Shown here: piece by piece, positions 1 through 8,675 of the stretch
Position numbering within the stretch: position 1 is the stretch's first letter
How the letters are laid out: each line of letters begins with the position of its first letter
Assembly (NCBI GenBank): GCA_009841145.1
Contig: VXMJ01000083.1
Coordinates: 25,325 to 89,324, forward strand
Length of the DNA: 64,000 nt
Source of the DNA: Caldilineaceae bacterium SB0661_bin_34
GTDB taxonomy: Bacteria; Chloroflexota; Anaerolineae; Caldilineales; Caldilineaceae
Reading direction: 5' to 3'
Notes under the pieces: model-generated
What the model was told of the DNA's origin: nothing
Databases searched by the model: none
What the model saw: only the letters and a program-made list of their open reading frames with translations
Position numbers and translations under genes: made by a program

Positions 1-5
1 CCCCC

Positions 6-1185
6 ATGGCCTATATTGTCGCATGCCCCGACCCGGAACTCCTGGCCGCCCTGTGCGCCTTCGCCGACCACCTGGCCACGCTGCCCGATCCGCGCGACCG
101 GCGGGGGGGTGCGCCACCCCCTGCCCGTGCTCCTGGCCACGCTGCTGGTGGCCCTGGCCGGGGGCGCCAACAGCATGGCGGCCGTGGCCGCCTTCACGCA
201 CGACCACCGGGCCTGGTTCCGGCTGTGGCTGCCCCTGGGCAACACCACGCCCTCCCGCGACACCTACCTGCGCCTGGTCCGCCGGCTGGACCCGGAGACG
301 GCCGTGAAGGCGGCCCTGTGGCTGCTCGACGGCACCCGCCTGCCCGGCCTGGAGGAACTGGTCCTGGCCCTGGACGGCAAGGTGGCGCGCCGCTCGGGCG
401 ACCGGGCCGCGGGCCTTCGGCCCCTGCACATGGTGAGCGCCTTCCTGGTGCGGGAGGGATTGACCCTGGCCCAGGAACCGTGCGACGCCAAGAGCAACGA
501 GATTGCGGCCCTCCCCCGTCTGCTTGACCGCATCCACCTGCAGGGGGCCGTGGTCACGATCGGCGCCGCCGGCTGCCAGACGGCCATCGTGCAGGCCCTG
601 CAGGCCGACGACGCCGACTACGTCCTGGCCCTCAAGCGCAACCAGGGCACCCTCCACCGGGAGGTCAAGGCGGCCTTCGACGAGGCCGACCGCAGCGCCT
701 TCACACCCGAAGTGGAGGACCGCTGCGAGACCGTCGAGCGCAACGGCGGTCGCCGTGAGCGGCGTACCTGCACGGTCTTGGGCGGCCCCGGCCTCTGCGA
801 GTGGGTGGCGGACGCCCAGGCCTGGCCCGGCCTGCACAGCCTGGTCCGGGTACAGGTGGAGCGCACCGGACCCCGGGGTCGCCGGCAGCGCTCCGTGCGC
901 TACTACATCTCGAGCCGCCCCCCGCAGGCGGAGGCCCTGCTGGCCCTGGTGCGCGGCCACTGGGGGGTGGAAAACGGCCTGCACCGCACCCTGGATATGC
1001 AGTTCTGGGAGGACGACTGTCGCATGCGCACCGGAAACGCGCCCACCGTCATGGGCATCCTCAGACGGACCGCCCTGAACATGATACGGACGATTCAGCG
1101 GAAGCTTGAAACGGATGTGTCCATCGGACTGCTGCGCGACCGCATCGGACGACAACCCTGGATCCTGGCCGCAGCACTGCCCTGA
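6..1185 (+). pseudogene. ISAs1-family DDE transposase, frameshifted and with a substituted catalytic residue
   Basis: The translation matches ISAs1-type (H-repeat-associated) transposases. The amino-terminal part (start at 6, through PDPRDRRGG) is in one frame. From about position 103 the match (VRHPLPVLL, then the DDE core) continues in the next frame, so one extra G appears to sit in the run of seven G at 103-109. The first catalytic Asp (LDGK, codon 373-375) and the Glu (HWGVEN, codon 970-972) are present. The second Asp, normally in a TIDA motif, is Gly here (TIGA, codon 562-564). The element is therefore probably dead both by frameshift and by active-site loss. The left end lies outside the window and no terminal inverted repeats could be fixed. 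The frameshift could also be a homopolymer sequencing error; the Gly codon is harder to explain that way. Confidence 0.85.
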
Positions 1186-1330
1186 ATCCGACTTTGCGTT
1201 TGCCCTGCACCGAAAACACGGCAGACGTGAGTGCAAGGCGGCGGCTATGAACTGGATAGAGTACGCCGTAATGTACTTCGCACACGGATAGTGAGCTCGG
1301 CCGACCAGCGAGACATGACAGTGGACGACT

Positions 1331-2512
1331 GTGCAAATTCTGGAACGAGTGCATGCCCACTATTCCTCCTCTCCTCACCACTTTGAGGGCCTCACTTCAC
1401 TAGTTGCTCGGCGTCTCTCGGGACCGGATTGCACCCGTGGATGGGTTACCAAACGGTCGGGCGATGGCGGGATAGACTTTGTGAGCCGCTGGCCGGCAGG
1501 AACCGGTTTTTCAACCGCCTCTTTGGTTGTCCTGGGCCAAGCGACAGTCTTGCCCCCAGAGAGTGGCACTGTATCCGGAACAGATCTAGCCCGAGTTACA
1601 GCGCGTCTGCAACATGGCTGGCTCGGCGTGTTCGTCACTACCGAGCCAGCGCAGGACGGCTATCCGATAGTGCTGATCAACGGGCAACACTTGGCCCAAG
1701 TACTTCAGAAGGAGATGGCGGCAATCGGACTTGCGCTGGAGATGCTCTTCGAACGCGAAGCTCATTGGTATACCTCGAACCTTGACATGGGGTCGGGCAT
1801 CCTAATCTTCGTTATGGCGGTGACCTACACTGGCGAACGGCAGTGGACCCTGTCGGACGGCAACGAGCTTTGGATCGAGACCGCGCGTTGGCACATGACC
1901 ATGCTGGACTTTCCCATCCTGTACTACGATGTGCGCCATTGTGAACCGCAGGACCTGCCGGATACAGCCGAACTGCGTATCATGATGGAAGGCGAACGCG
2001 AGCTGCAGCATCACACCCTGTACGGCCACAAGCTGGCACGGGAACTGCAATTGCTCGAGGATCCGGAAAGCCGGGACGTACTGGCCCGCTTCCTGGCGGA
2101 ATTCAGTGATCATTGGCCGCGGCACATCAGCCAGCCGGACGGTACGCTACAGTTGGTGGAAGTCAAGTGGGACCGTGTGCAAACAGCGGAGGACTATCTG
2201 ATGGCGACAAGCGTGTATTCCGACGCATTCAGCCGTCTGCGTCAAGACCTGCGCGAGGAAGTGCGGGAAGAAGTACGGGAAGGCCTGCGCGAGGAAGTAC
2301 GGGAGGAAGCTCTCCGGGAGGGCAGGCAGGAGGATGCCCTCAAGATTCTAGGAACAGTGTTGGAACAGGATCAGTTGGCAAGTTTGGCGAGGGCTTGGCG
2401 GCAGTCGGGTTGGTTCCCGAATCTTGATGCCGTCTTGGCGGTTAGGGATGGAACTCAATCTTGGACCTTCCTTCTGCCAACGGAATCACCTTCCGCATCC
2501 AACAATAGCTGA
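1331..2512 (+). CDS. Mrr-like restriction endonuclease domain protein with charged helical tail
   Basis: GTG start assumed; 393 residues. Residues about 8-125 resemble the Mrr_cat PD-(D/E)XK fold of type IV restriction enzymes: FEGLTSLVARRL, then SGDGGIDFV with the metal-binding Asp at 49, then VVLGQAT, then GVFVTTEPAQDGYPIVLING. In active Mrr proteins the third motif reads QAK; here the catalytic Lys is Thr72, and some residues normally found between VTT and DGYPI are missing. The remaining two thirds is not a standard Mrr partner. It ends in a strongly charged coiled-coil segment of EEVRE-type repeats (about residues 300-335), like the tails of Rpn-type nuclease families. Nothing adjacent looks like a methyltransferase. 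It may be a degenerate or repurposed nuclease. The domain call is fairly sure, activity is doubtful. Confidence 0.65.
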   Translation: MQILERVHAHYSSSPHHFEGLTSLVARRLSGPDCTRGWVTKRSGDGGIDFVSRWPAGTGFSTASLVVLGQATVLPPESGTVSGTDLARVTARLQHGWLGVFVTTEPAQDGYPIVLINGQHLAQVLQKEMAAIGLALEMLFEREAHWYTSNLDMGSGILIFVMAVTYTGERQWTLSDGNELWIETARWHMTMLDFPILYYDVRHCEPQDLPDTAELRIMMEGERELQHHTLYGHKLARELQLLEDPESRDVLARFLAEFSDHWPRHISQPDGTLQLVEVKWDRVQTAEDYLMATSVYSDAFSRLRQDLREEVREEVREGLREEVREEALREGRQEDALKILGTVLEQDQLASLARAWRQSGWFPNLDAVLAVRDGTQSWTFLLPTESPSASNNS

Positions 2513-2773
2513 CACGACGACCACGCCAGGGTTCCGAGACGCGCAGCCAACTGCCTTCCGGCTGCGCGCTTGATTCACAAGGGGCGAAATGGGGATGGAA
2601 CCGGTCCCCGGCAGCCACTGAATCTCGCGTCACCGGACCGTGCCATGCCGTTGTCCGATCAGACGACAGGCGACGGCAGTCGCTAGAATGACAGTCTGGC
2701 AGCCTTGGCCCCCCCATCCTTGTTGCGGCCCCGGCATTTCCGACACTTTCCATATACCACCGGAGATTTCTCC

Positions 2774-3775
2774 ATGCAGCGAATTGCAATGCTCAGCTTT
2801 GCCCATGTCCACGCGATGGGCTACGCCCGCCATGTCGTGGGCCATCCCAACCTGGAGATGACCTGCGTCTGGGACGACGACCCGGATCGCGGCCAAACCG
2901 CAGCCACCCAGTTCGACGTGCCGTTCGAAAGCGATCTGGAGGCAACGCTGAACCGCGACGATGTGGACGCAGTGGTCGTCAATGCCACGACCAACATTCA
3001 CCGGGACGTAATCCTGGCTGCCGTCAACCACGGCAAGCACGTCTTCACGGAGAAGGCACTGGCCGTCAACCTGGCCGAGGCACGGGAAATCACGGCGGCG
3101 GTGCAGGCCTCCGACATCAAGTTCATGATCTCCCTGCCGTCCCGCATCCGGTCGGAAACCCTCTTCGCCCGCGAGGCGATCGACAAGGGCTGGCTGGGCG
3201 ACATCACTCTGATGCGTGCCCGCGTCGCCCACAGCGCGGCACTGGACAAGTGGTTCAAGGGCGGCAGCCTCTGGTTTGGCGACGAGGAGCTGGCCGGTGG
3301 CGGCTCCCTCTTCGACCTGGGCTGTCACACCGTGGACATCATGCGCTGGCTCCTGGGGCCTCCGGCCTCGATGGTAGCCAAGATTCAGAACTACAGCGGT
3401 GCCTACGACATCGACGATCAGGCGATCGCGGTCGCGGAGTTCAAGAGTGGTGCCATGGGCATCCTCGATGTCTCCTGGCTGCATCGCGCCGGTCCGAACC
3501 ACATCGAGATCTACGGCACGGAAGGCTACCTGGGCTGGGACCACAGGCCCGGTACCGTGCAAATCCAAAGCCGCAAGCTTGCGGCCGACGGCATTACCGG
3601 AACCATCACGCTCGATCGGCTGCCGAACGCCCAGCCCATGCCGATGGATCAGTGGGCATCCGCCATTGAAACGGATTCCCCCATGACCATCACGGTGGAG
3701 GACGGCCTAAACCTCAACGAGATGCTGGAAGGCATCTACGGCTCGGCCCGGAGCGGCCGCAACTGGGAGTTCTAG
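2774..3775 (+). CDS. Gfo/Idh/MocA-family NAD(P)-dependent oxidoreductase
   Basis: 333 residues. Start chosen at 2774 because GGAG lies eight bases upstream and the Rossmann strand (QRIAMLSF) begins at once. The amino-terminal half is a nucleotide-binding domain; the motif near residues 90-97 reads TEKALAV, a variant of the EKP motif whose Lys contacts cofactor and substrate. The second half has the mixed sheet domain typical of the family, including GGSLFDLGCHTVDIMRWL. Family members oxidise or reduce sugars, inositols or their acids. The amino-terminal HVHA sequence replaces the usual GxGxxG-type loop, as in a subgroup of these enzymes. It heads a plus-strand series with a MR/MLE enzyme and a TIM-barrel isomerase-like protein, now separated from them by a TnpB element, which suggests sugar or sugar-acid catabolism. 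Substrate unknown. Confidence 0.85.
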   Translation: MQRIAMLSFAHVHAMGYARHVVGHPNLEMTCVWDDDPDRGQTAATQFDVPFESDLEATLNRDDVDAVVVNATTNIHRDVILAAVNHGKHVFTEKALAVNLAEAREITAAVQASDIKFMISLPSRIRSETLFAREAIDKGWLGDITLMRARVAHSAALDKWFKGGSLWFGDEELAGGGSLFDLGCHTVDIMRWLLGPPASMVAKIQNYSGAYDIDDQAIAVAEFKSGAMGILDVSWLHRAGPNHIEIYGTEGYLGWDHRPGTVQIQSRKLAADGITGTITLDRLPNAQPMPMDQWASAIETDSPMTITVEDGLNLNEMLEGIYGSARSGRNWEF

Positions 3776-3897
3776 GATTGGGCCGGGTGTCTGGCGGTTC
3801 GCCACAAGACACAATCCCTGGCGGTTTCCTCAGGCTGATTCGCGTTCGCGCAAGAATCCGAGGCTGCGGGATCACCTTGAGCATGTCCAAGGTTGCC

Positions 3898-3949
3898 GGC
3901 GCGCCGCGCGGTGAACCGGGAAACTTCCCGAGACCCGCGGCGGCGCGCC
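3898..3949. repeat. Nested GC-rich inverted repeat left of tnpB
   Basis: A perfect ten-base inverted repeat (3898-3907 with 3940-3949, GGCGCGCCGC and its complement) encloses a second short hairpin, GGGAA/TTCCC, around 3918-3929. It lies in the 318-base gap between the Gfo/Idh gene and tnpB. It is either the terminator-like end of the upstream transcript (no T tract is present) or part of the left end of the TnpB element. Confidence 0.5.
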
Positions 3950-4042
3950 TGAGGTCTTGCCATTTACGGATTTCCTGCGAATAGGGAATTTATATTCCTG
4001 GCTTGACGATGGGTCCTGTGGCATAATGGCGTCCATAAATGT

Positions 4043-4068
4043 GAGAGTCCGGTGCCAGCCGGACTCTC
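4043..4068. repeat. Perfect 10-bp inverted repeat just upstream of tnpB
   Basis: GAGAGTCCGG at 4043-4052 is repeated in inverse at 4059-4068 with a six-base loop, 25 bases before the tnpB start codon. IS200/IS605-type ends carry subterminal hairpins, so this is a candidate left-end structure. It could equally be a leader hairpin limiting tnpB expression. Confidence 0.55.
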
Positions 4069-4093
4069 CATCGGACACGGAACAGGAACTTCC

Positions 4094-5494
4094 ATGCCCA
4101 ACAGCCCCGATTCTACAACGCAGGCCCCGGACACCGTGCACCGCACGGTGCGTCTGCGCTTGTATCCGGGCGACGCCGCCACCGGCATCCTATTGACGGC
4201 CATCGCCGGTGCCTGCCGTTACGTCTGGAACCACATGCTGGCCGACTGCGAGTGGCGGTACGCACGCTGGAAGGAGATGCACGTGCCCGCTCTCAACTGG
4301 CCGGAGGTCCGGGAGGGCAGGACGGCGTGGGCCAAGGCCTGCCGCAAGAAGATGGGACCCGGTCCCTCAACGAGCTTCTTCACCCTGGGCCAGCGGTTCA
4401 CGGAGCTGCGCAACGACCCGGACCATGCCTGGCTGAAGGAGTACCCGTACAAGGTGGTCCGCTACAGCCTGAAGTACCTGGCCGACGCGTACAAGCGGTT
4501 CCTTGCGGACCCTGTGAACGAAGGCAAGCCCCGGTTCAAGGCCCGGCACTGCACCGTGCCAGCGTTCACCATTCCCGAGGCCGTCCGGCTGGACGGGGAC
4601 CGCTTGCACGTGCCCAAGGTCGGTTGGCTGCGGCTGGCGGGGTCGAACCCGTACGCGGGCTGCAAGCCGCTGACCGTGCGCGTGCGGATGGAAGGCACGG
4701 AGCAGTACCCCAAGTGGTACGCCTACGTGGCCTACGAAGTGCCCGCGGAGCAGGTGAAGCAACCCGCCGCGGACGGCGCGCTGGGTCTGGACCGCAACGT
4801 GGGGCAGGCCACGGACAGCGAGGGCACGGTGTACGCGATGCCCGACACGGACCGGCTGGATGCGCAGATCGCCCGCAAGCAGCGGGAACTGAGCCGCAAG
4901 CAAGGCTGGGGTCCCAAGGACCGAAGGCCCAAGTCGAACCGGGGCCGGCGCGTGAACGGGCAGTTGAACAAGCTGCAGCGCAAGGGGGCGCGCAAGCGCG
5001 ACGATGCCACGCACCAGGCCAGTCGCAAGCTGGCGGACACGGCGCACACCGTGGTGGTGGAGGATCTGAACACGAAGGGCATGACCCAGTCGGCCAAGGG
5101 CACGGTGGAGAAACCCGGCAAGCAGGTCAAGCAGAAGTCGGGGCTCAACCGCAGCATCCTGGCCAGCGGCTGGGGCTCCTGGGAGCGCAAGCTGGCGTAC
5201 AAGGCGGGCGAACTGCGGAAGGTGAATCCGGCCTACACGTCGCAGACGTGCAGCCGGTGCGGCCATGTTGACAAGTCAAACCGGCCGTCGCAGGCGGTGT
5301 TTGCGTGCGGGGCCTGCGGGTTCCGTGCGAACGCCGACCACAATGCGGCAATCAACATTTTGGTGCGGGCGGGACTTCCGTGCGTGCCCGTTTCGGCCCG
5401 TGGGACAGGGGCGGCTGCACGGCGAGGGGCGATCCCGTGGGGGTCCCCGACGACCCGTGAACGAGATGGGCCGGCTGTCCAGTCCGGCCTATAA
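4094..5494 (+). CDS. tnpB: TnpB-type RNA-guided nuclease (IS200/IS605 OrfB family)
   Basis: 466 residues, start at 4094 after AGGA. The amino-terminal half has the OrfB helix-turn-helix/WED-like features (RLRLYPGDAA, CRYVWNHMLAD). The RuvC core is intact: Asp233 (GLDRNVG), Glu323 (VVVEDLN) and Asp415 (ANADHNAAIN). The zinc ribbon has Cys386, Cys389, Cys405 and Cys408 (TCSRCGH ... CGACG). TnpB proteins are guided by an RNA made from the 3' end of the element and cut the empty donor site. No TnpA (Y1 transposase) lies next to it, so this is a TnpB-only element that depends on a helper or is immobile. It sits inside what looks like one catabolic gene series. A tail of about 35 residues follows the RuvC core. 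Confidence 0.93.
   Translation: MPNSPDSTTQAPDTVHRTVRLRLYPGDAATGILLTAIAGACRYVWNHMLADCEWRYARWKEMHVPALNWPEVREGRTAWAKACRKKMGPGPSTSFFTLGQRFTELRNDPDHAWLKEYPYKVVRYSLKYLADAYKRFLADPVNEGKPRFKARHCTVPAFTIPEAVRLDGDRLHVPKVGWLRLAGSNPYAGCKPLTVRVRMEGTEQYPKWYAYVAYEVPAEQVKQPAADGALGLDRNVGQATDSEGTVYAMPDTDRLDAQIARKQRELSRKQGWGPKDRRPKSNRGRRVNGQLNKLQRKGARKRDDATHQASRKLADTAHTVVVEDLNTKGMTQSAKGTVEKPGKQVKQKSGLNRSILASGWGSWERKLAYKAGELRKVNPAYTSQTCSRCGHVDKSNRPSQAVFACGACGFRANADHNAAINILVRAGLPCVPVSARGTGAAARRGAIPWGSPTTRERDGPAVQSGL
5469..5489. repeat. Hairpin at the tnpB stop codon, candidate right end / guide-RNA scaffold
   Basis: GGCCGG (5469-5474) and CCGGCC (5484-5489) form a perfect stem with a nine-base loop overlapping the last codons of tnpB. 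In characterised TnpB elements the omega RNA spans the 3' end of the gene up to the right end of the element, which is hairpin-rich, so this is where such an RNA would be expected. The exact right boundary cannot be fixed from one copy. Confidence 0.45.
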
Positions 5495-5567
5495 GTCCCA
5501 TACAATGAACATTCCGCCGTGAACCAACCGGCCCGCCCATCGCCGCGGCCGCTCCAGAGGCTTTTCC

Positions 5568-6707
5568 ATGCAGATCACCGACATCACCTTCCAGCACTTC
5601 ACCTACATGTCCAATACCGTGCGGGATTCGGAGGGTCACGGCCATCCCGGACCGCCCCATGAGGCGCGCCAGACCCTCATGACCATCCAGACCGACACGG
5701 ATGTGGAGGGCATCTACGTGGGCGGAGTGTCGCAGGCGGTCGTGGAAGCCCATGTCAAGCCCCATATTCTCGGGGAGAATCCGCTCTACCGGGAGAAGAT
5801 CTGGCAGAGCCTGAAGGAACGCCAGCGCCTGCATCTGGGTGTGCTCTCCGATCGCATCCTGGCTGCCATCGACCTTGCTCTCTGGGACCTTGCCGGCAAG
5901 TACACCAACCTGCCGGTGCACCATCTTCTGGGCGCCACCCGCGAACGTCTGCCCGCCTATGCCAGCACCATGTGCGGCGACGATCTCGAAGGGGGTCTGG
6001 ACACCCCGGCCGCCTACGCCAAGTTCGCCGAGTGGTGCATCGAGCGGGGCTACCCGGCCTTTAAGTTGCACACCTGGCAGCCGCCCTATGAGGGCGCGCC
6101 CAGTGTCAAGCGGGATCTGGAGGCCTGCGCCGCGGTGCGGGAGGTGTACGGACCCGAGGCCGATCTGATGCTGGATCCCTTCCACTACTACACGCGCCTG
6201 GAGGCTCTGGCCCTGGCCCGCGGCTTGGAGGAGCTGGACTACTATTGGATGGAGGAACCGATGGACGAGAACAGCATGTCCTCCTACGTCTGGCTGTGCG
6301 AGCAGACCTCCCTTCCGATCTGCGGACCGGAAACGGCCGAAGGCAAGCTTCAGGTGCGGGCCGAGTGGATCAAGGCCGGTGCCTGCGACCTGGTGCGCGG
6401 GGGCATCAGCGACGTGGGCGGGATCACTCCCCTGATGAAAATCGCCCACCTGAGCGAAGCCTACGGCATGCGCATGGAGGTACACGGTGGCGGCGTGGGC
6501 AACCTCCACGTGCTGTGTGCCATGGGCATCCCGGGCCAGTACTACGAGCGGGGCCTGCTGCATCCCTTCATCGATTTCGATGAAGTACCGCCGTGGCTGA
6601 ATGCCCCTGTTGATCCGATGGACGACAAGGGGTTTGTGGAGGTTTCATCCCAGCCGGGTCTGGGTCTGGAACTGAACCGTGCCTACATTGAGAAGCACAC
6701 AGTTTAA
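5568..6707 (+). CDS. Mandelate racemase/muconate lactonizing enzyme family protein (enolase superfamily)
   Basis: 379 residues, about the usual family length. ATG at 5568 follows AGAGG. The capping domain is followed by a TIM barrel with the three metal ligands visible as Asp203 (LMLDP), Glu229 or 230 (WMEEP) and Glu255 (GPET). At the end of the second strand the motif is AFKLH, so Lys166 is paired with His168 rather than the second Lys of mandelate racemase; His306 (MRMEVHGGG) is a likely second acid/base. Such enzymes abstract the proton alpha to a carboxylate, most often as sugar-acid dehydratases. The next gene, 24 bases downstream, is a TIM-barrel sugar isomerase-like protein, fitting an aldonate route. 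Exact substrate not assignable. Confidence 0.88.
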   Translation: MQITDITFQHFTYMSNTVRDSEGHGHPGPPHEARQTLMTIQTDTDVEGIYVGGVSQAVVEAHVKPHILGENPLYREKIWQSLKERQRLHLGVLSDRILAAIDLALWDLAGKYTNLPVHHLLGATRERLPAYASTMCGDDLEGGLDTPAAYAKFAEWCIERGYPAFKLHTWQPPYEGAPSVKRDLEACAAVREVYGPEADLMLDPFHYYTRLEALALARGLEELDYYWMEEPMDENSMSSYVWLCEQTSLPICGPETAEGKLQVRAEWIKAGACDLVRGGISDVGGITPLMKIAHLSEAYGMRMEVHGGGVGNLHVLCAMGIPGQYYERGLLHPFIDFDEVPPWLNAPVDPMDDKGFVEVSSQPGLGLELNRAYIEKHTV

Positions 6708-6731
6708 GGGCCGGAAGGCCGGGGTAAGAGC

Positions 6732-7544
6732 ATGAGGATTGCGATTCAGGATCGAATGTTGCCGGGGGACACCCTGGCCGAACGTCTGGCCGTAGCCGCG
6801 GAACTCGGCGTGGAAGGTGTGGAGCTCTCCGGCCGGGAACCGCTGATGGAGATGATTCCGCAGATTGAGCGGGACTTCGCCGGGGCCGGACTCGTGGTGT
6901 CGTCGGTCTGCACCCAACCCCATCACGACTGGCTGCATCCGGATCCCGCATGCAGGGAAGTCGCACTGGAGGAGACCAGGCGCAACCTGGAGTTCTGTGG
7001 CCATTTCGGTGCCGCGGGGCACATCGTGCCTCCGATCTTCGGGCCAGCCCTGATACCCGATCTTTCCCCTTGGAAGACTGCCGAGGAACTGGAACGGGAG
7101 CTGCTGGCCATCCAGGTGGCCGAACTGGCAGAATTCGCTCACCGACACGGCACCAATCTGCTGCTGGAACCCCTTAACCGGTACGAACAACACCTGCTGC
7201 AGACGCAGCAGGACGGGGTGGACGTCATCCAAATGGCCGGGGATCCGGAAGGTGTCCTCCTGCTGACCGACTTCTTCCATATGCACATCGAGGAAACGGA
7301 CACTCCGGCCACCATACGCGCCGCGGGCCGTTATATTGGTCACATCCACGTGGCCGACAACACCCGGCTGGAACCCGGCACGGGTGACATCGACTGGCAG
7401 GCAGGTCTTCAGGCCCTGCGCGACATCGAGTTTGAGGGCTGGCTGGCCTACGAGTGCGGGTTGTCAGGGGATGGCATTTCGGTCTCTGCACTGAAAACCT
7501 CGGTTGCGTTCCTGCGGGACGTTCTTGCCGGCCTTGACGATTGA
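6732..7544 (+). CDS. Sugar phosphate isomerase/epimerase-like TIM-barrel protein
   Basis: 270 residues, xylose isomerase-like (AP endonuclease 2) fold. Likely metal ligands are in LLLEPLNRYE, LLLTDFFHMHIEE, GHIHVADN and LAYECG, which are the usual Glu, Asp, His and Glu positions of the family. The family covers keto-sugar epimerases, inosose dehydratases and the recently described 3-keto-glycoside-cleaving proteins that work after a Gfo/Idh oxidoreductase. It lies 24 bases behind the MR/MLE gene and 34 bases before rdgB, so it is probably co-transcribed with both. Substrate unknown. Confidence 0.85.
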   Translation: MRIAIQDRMLPGDTLAERLAVAAELGVEGVELSGREPLMEMIPQIERDFAGAGLVVSSVCTQPHHDWLHPDPACREVALEETRRNLEFCGHFGAAGHIVPPIFGPALIPDLSPWKTAEELERELLAIQVAELAEFAHRHGTNLLLEPLNRYEQHLLQTQQDGVDVIQMAGDPEGVLLLTDFFHMHIEETDTPATIRAAGRYIGHIHVADNTRLEPGTGDIDWQAGLQALRDIEFEGWLAYECGLSGDGISVSALKTSVAFLRDVLAGLDD

Positions 7545-7578
7545 CTTGCGGCGTCCCGAGGTGTGATGCGGGGCCAAG

Positions 7579-8205
7579 GTGCGCAACGTGAGTGATGGTT
7601 CCGGTCCGTTGGCACCAAGCCCCCTGCTGGTGGCCAGTGGCAATCCGGGCAAGGTCAAGGTGCTTAGGGGTTACCTGGACGGCTTGCCGCGCGAGTTGCG
7701 GTTCCTGACCGACTTTCCCGACATCCCCGAGGTGGCCGAGACGGGCACTACGTTCGAGGAGAACGCCGTACTCAAGGCCAAGGGCTACGCCCAGGCCAGC
7801 GGCCTGCAGACGCTGGCGGATGACAGTGGCCTGGAAGTGGAGGCCTTGGGCCAGGCGCCGGGGGTTTACAGTGCCCGTTACGGCGGGTCGGGACTGTCCG
7901 ATCGAGATCGCTGTGAGTTGCTCCTGCGCAACTTGGCGGACACGGGCGATGCCGCCCGACGTGCCCGGTTTGTGTGCGTGGTGGCCGTGGCCCTGCCCAC
8001 CGGGGAGACGGAGCTGTTCCGCGGCGAACGGATGGGTTGCATCGCCGAATGCATGAAAGGCGAATACGGCTTTGGCTACGACCCGGTCTTCACTCCCGAG
8101 GGCCATGCACGGACCTACGCGCAGATGGAGCCGTCGTACAAGTCGGGGATTAGCCATCGGCAGGCCGCCATGGCTGCGGCGCGTGCGTTCCTGCTGGAGA
8201 AGTAG
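7579..8205 (+). CDS. rdgB: RdgB/HAM1-family non-canonical purine NTP pyrophosphatase
   Basis: 208 residues from a GTG codon (a second GTG lies three codons in). The family removes ITP, dITP and XTP from nucleotide pools by hydrolysis to the monophosphate and pyrophosphate. All family signatures are visible: ASGNPGKV near the amino terminus, TTFEENAVLKAKGYA, TLADDSGLEVEALG, PGVYSARYGG, GYGFGYDPVF and SYKSGISHRQAA. Length is normal. It is a housekeeping gene at the end of a sugar-catabolic gene series, with no obvious functional link to its neighbours. Confidence 0.95.
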   Translation: MRNVSDGSGPLAPSPLLVASGNPGKVKVLRGYLDGLPRELRFLTDFPDIPEVAETGTTFEENAVLKAKGYAQASGLQTLADDSGLEVEALGQAPGVYSARYGGSGLSDRDRCELLLRNLADTGDAARRARFVCVVAVALPTGETELFRGERMGCIAECMKGEYGFGYDPVFTPEGHARTYAQMEPSYKSGISHRQAAMAAARAFLLEK

Positions 8206-8675
8206 CGGCGCGCGGCAGTAGCCTTGTTGCCCGGGAAGTCAACCGATCCGCTATCGATTCGGAGAAAGTACAGCCTTCCGTGGCGCGAAGCCCATTCCAG
8301 GATGGTCCCGGCTACATGGCCGCAGGGGAACGAACTGCGGTCCGGCACCGTGCTCGCGGGCCTCGGATTCTGCGGACCGATGGCAAACATTGTCCGATCG
8401 ACACCTTGAAACGAACCTGATTCGGAGTTTTCGAAATCGGGCTCCCGCGGGGCAGGATAGGCGGTGCGTCGTTGAGCTTGAATCGATCCCGGCCGAGTGC
8501 GGGCTTACAAAGGTCGCCCTGAGGGCTTGGTTGCCCATGCCAACTACAGACAGGGTTTGCAGTCACTGACTGTCCAGACCGGCACCAGTACGCCGTTCGC
8601 GGCCCCGTCGCTTGCCGTGATCCCCGGTTCCATTCGGCGATCGCCGTTGTTTTCCATCATCAGGAGTATCCCAAG
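8206..8675. other. Non-coding gap between rdgB and the solute-binding protein
   Basis: 470 bases without a credible gene on either strand; short open frames here have no recognisable sequence. It must contain the promoter of the downstream binding-protein gene, but no clear -35/-10 pair was identified. AGGAG at 8662-8666 is the ribosome-binding site for the gene at 8676. Confidence 0.5.

Noticed and set aside
2250..2330. Short tandem DNA repeats
   Set aside because: They encode the EEVRE coiled-coil repeats of the Mrr-like protein and need no separate explanation.
4002..4026. TTGACG ... CATAAT as a promoter for tnpB
   Set aside because: The spacer is only about 13 bases, too short for a standard promoter.
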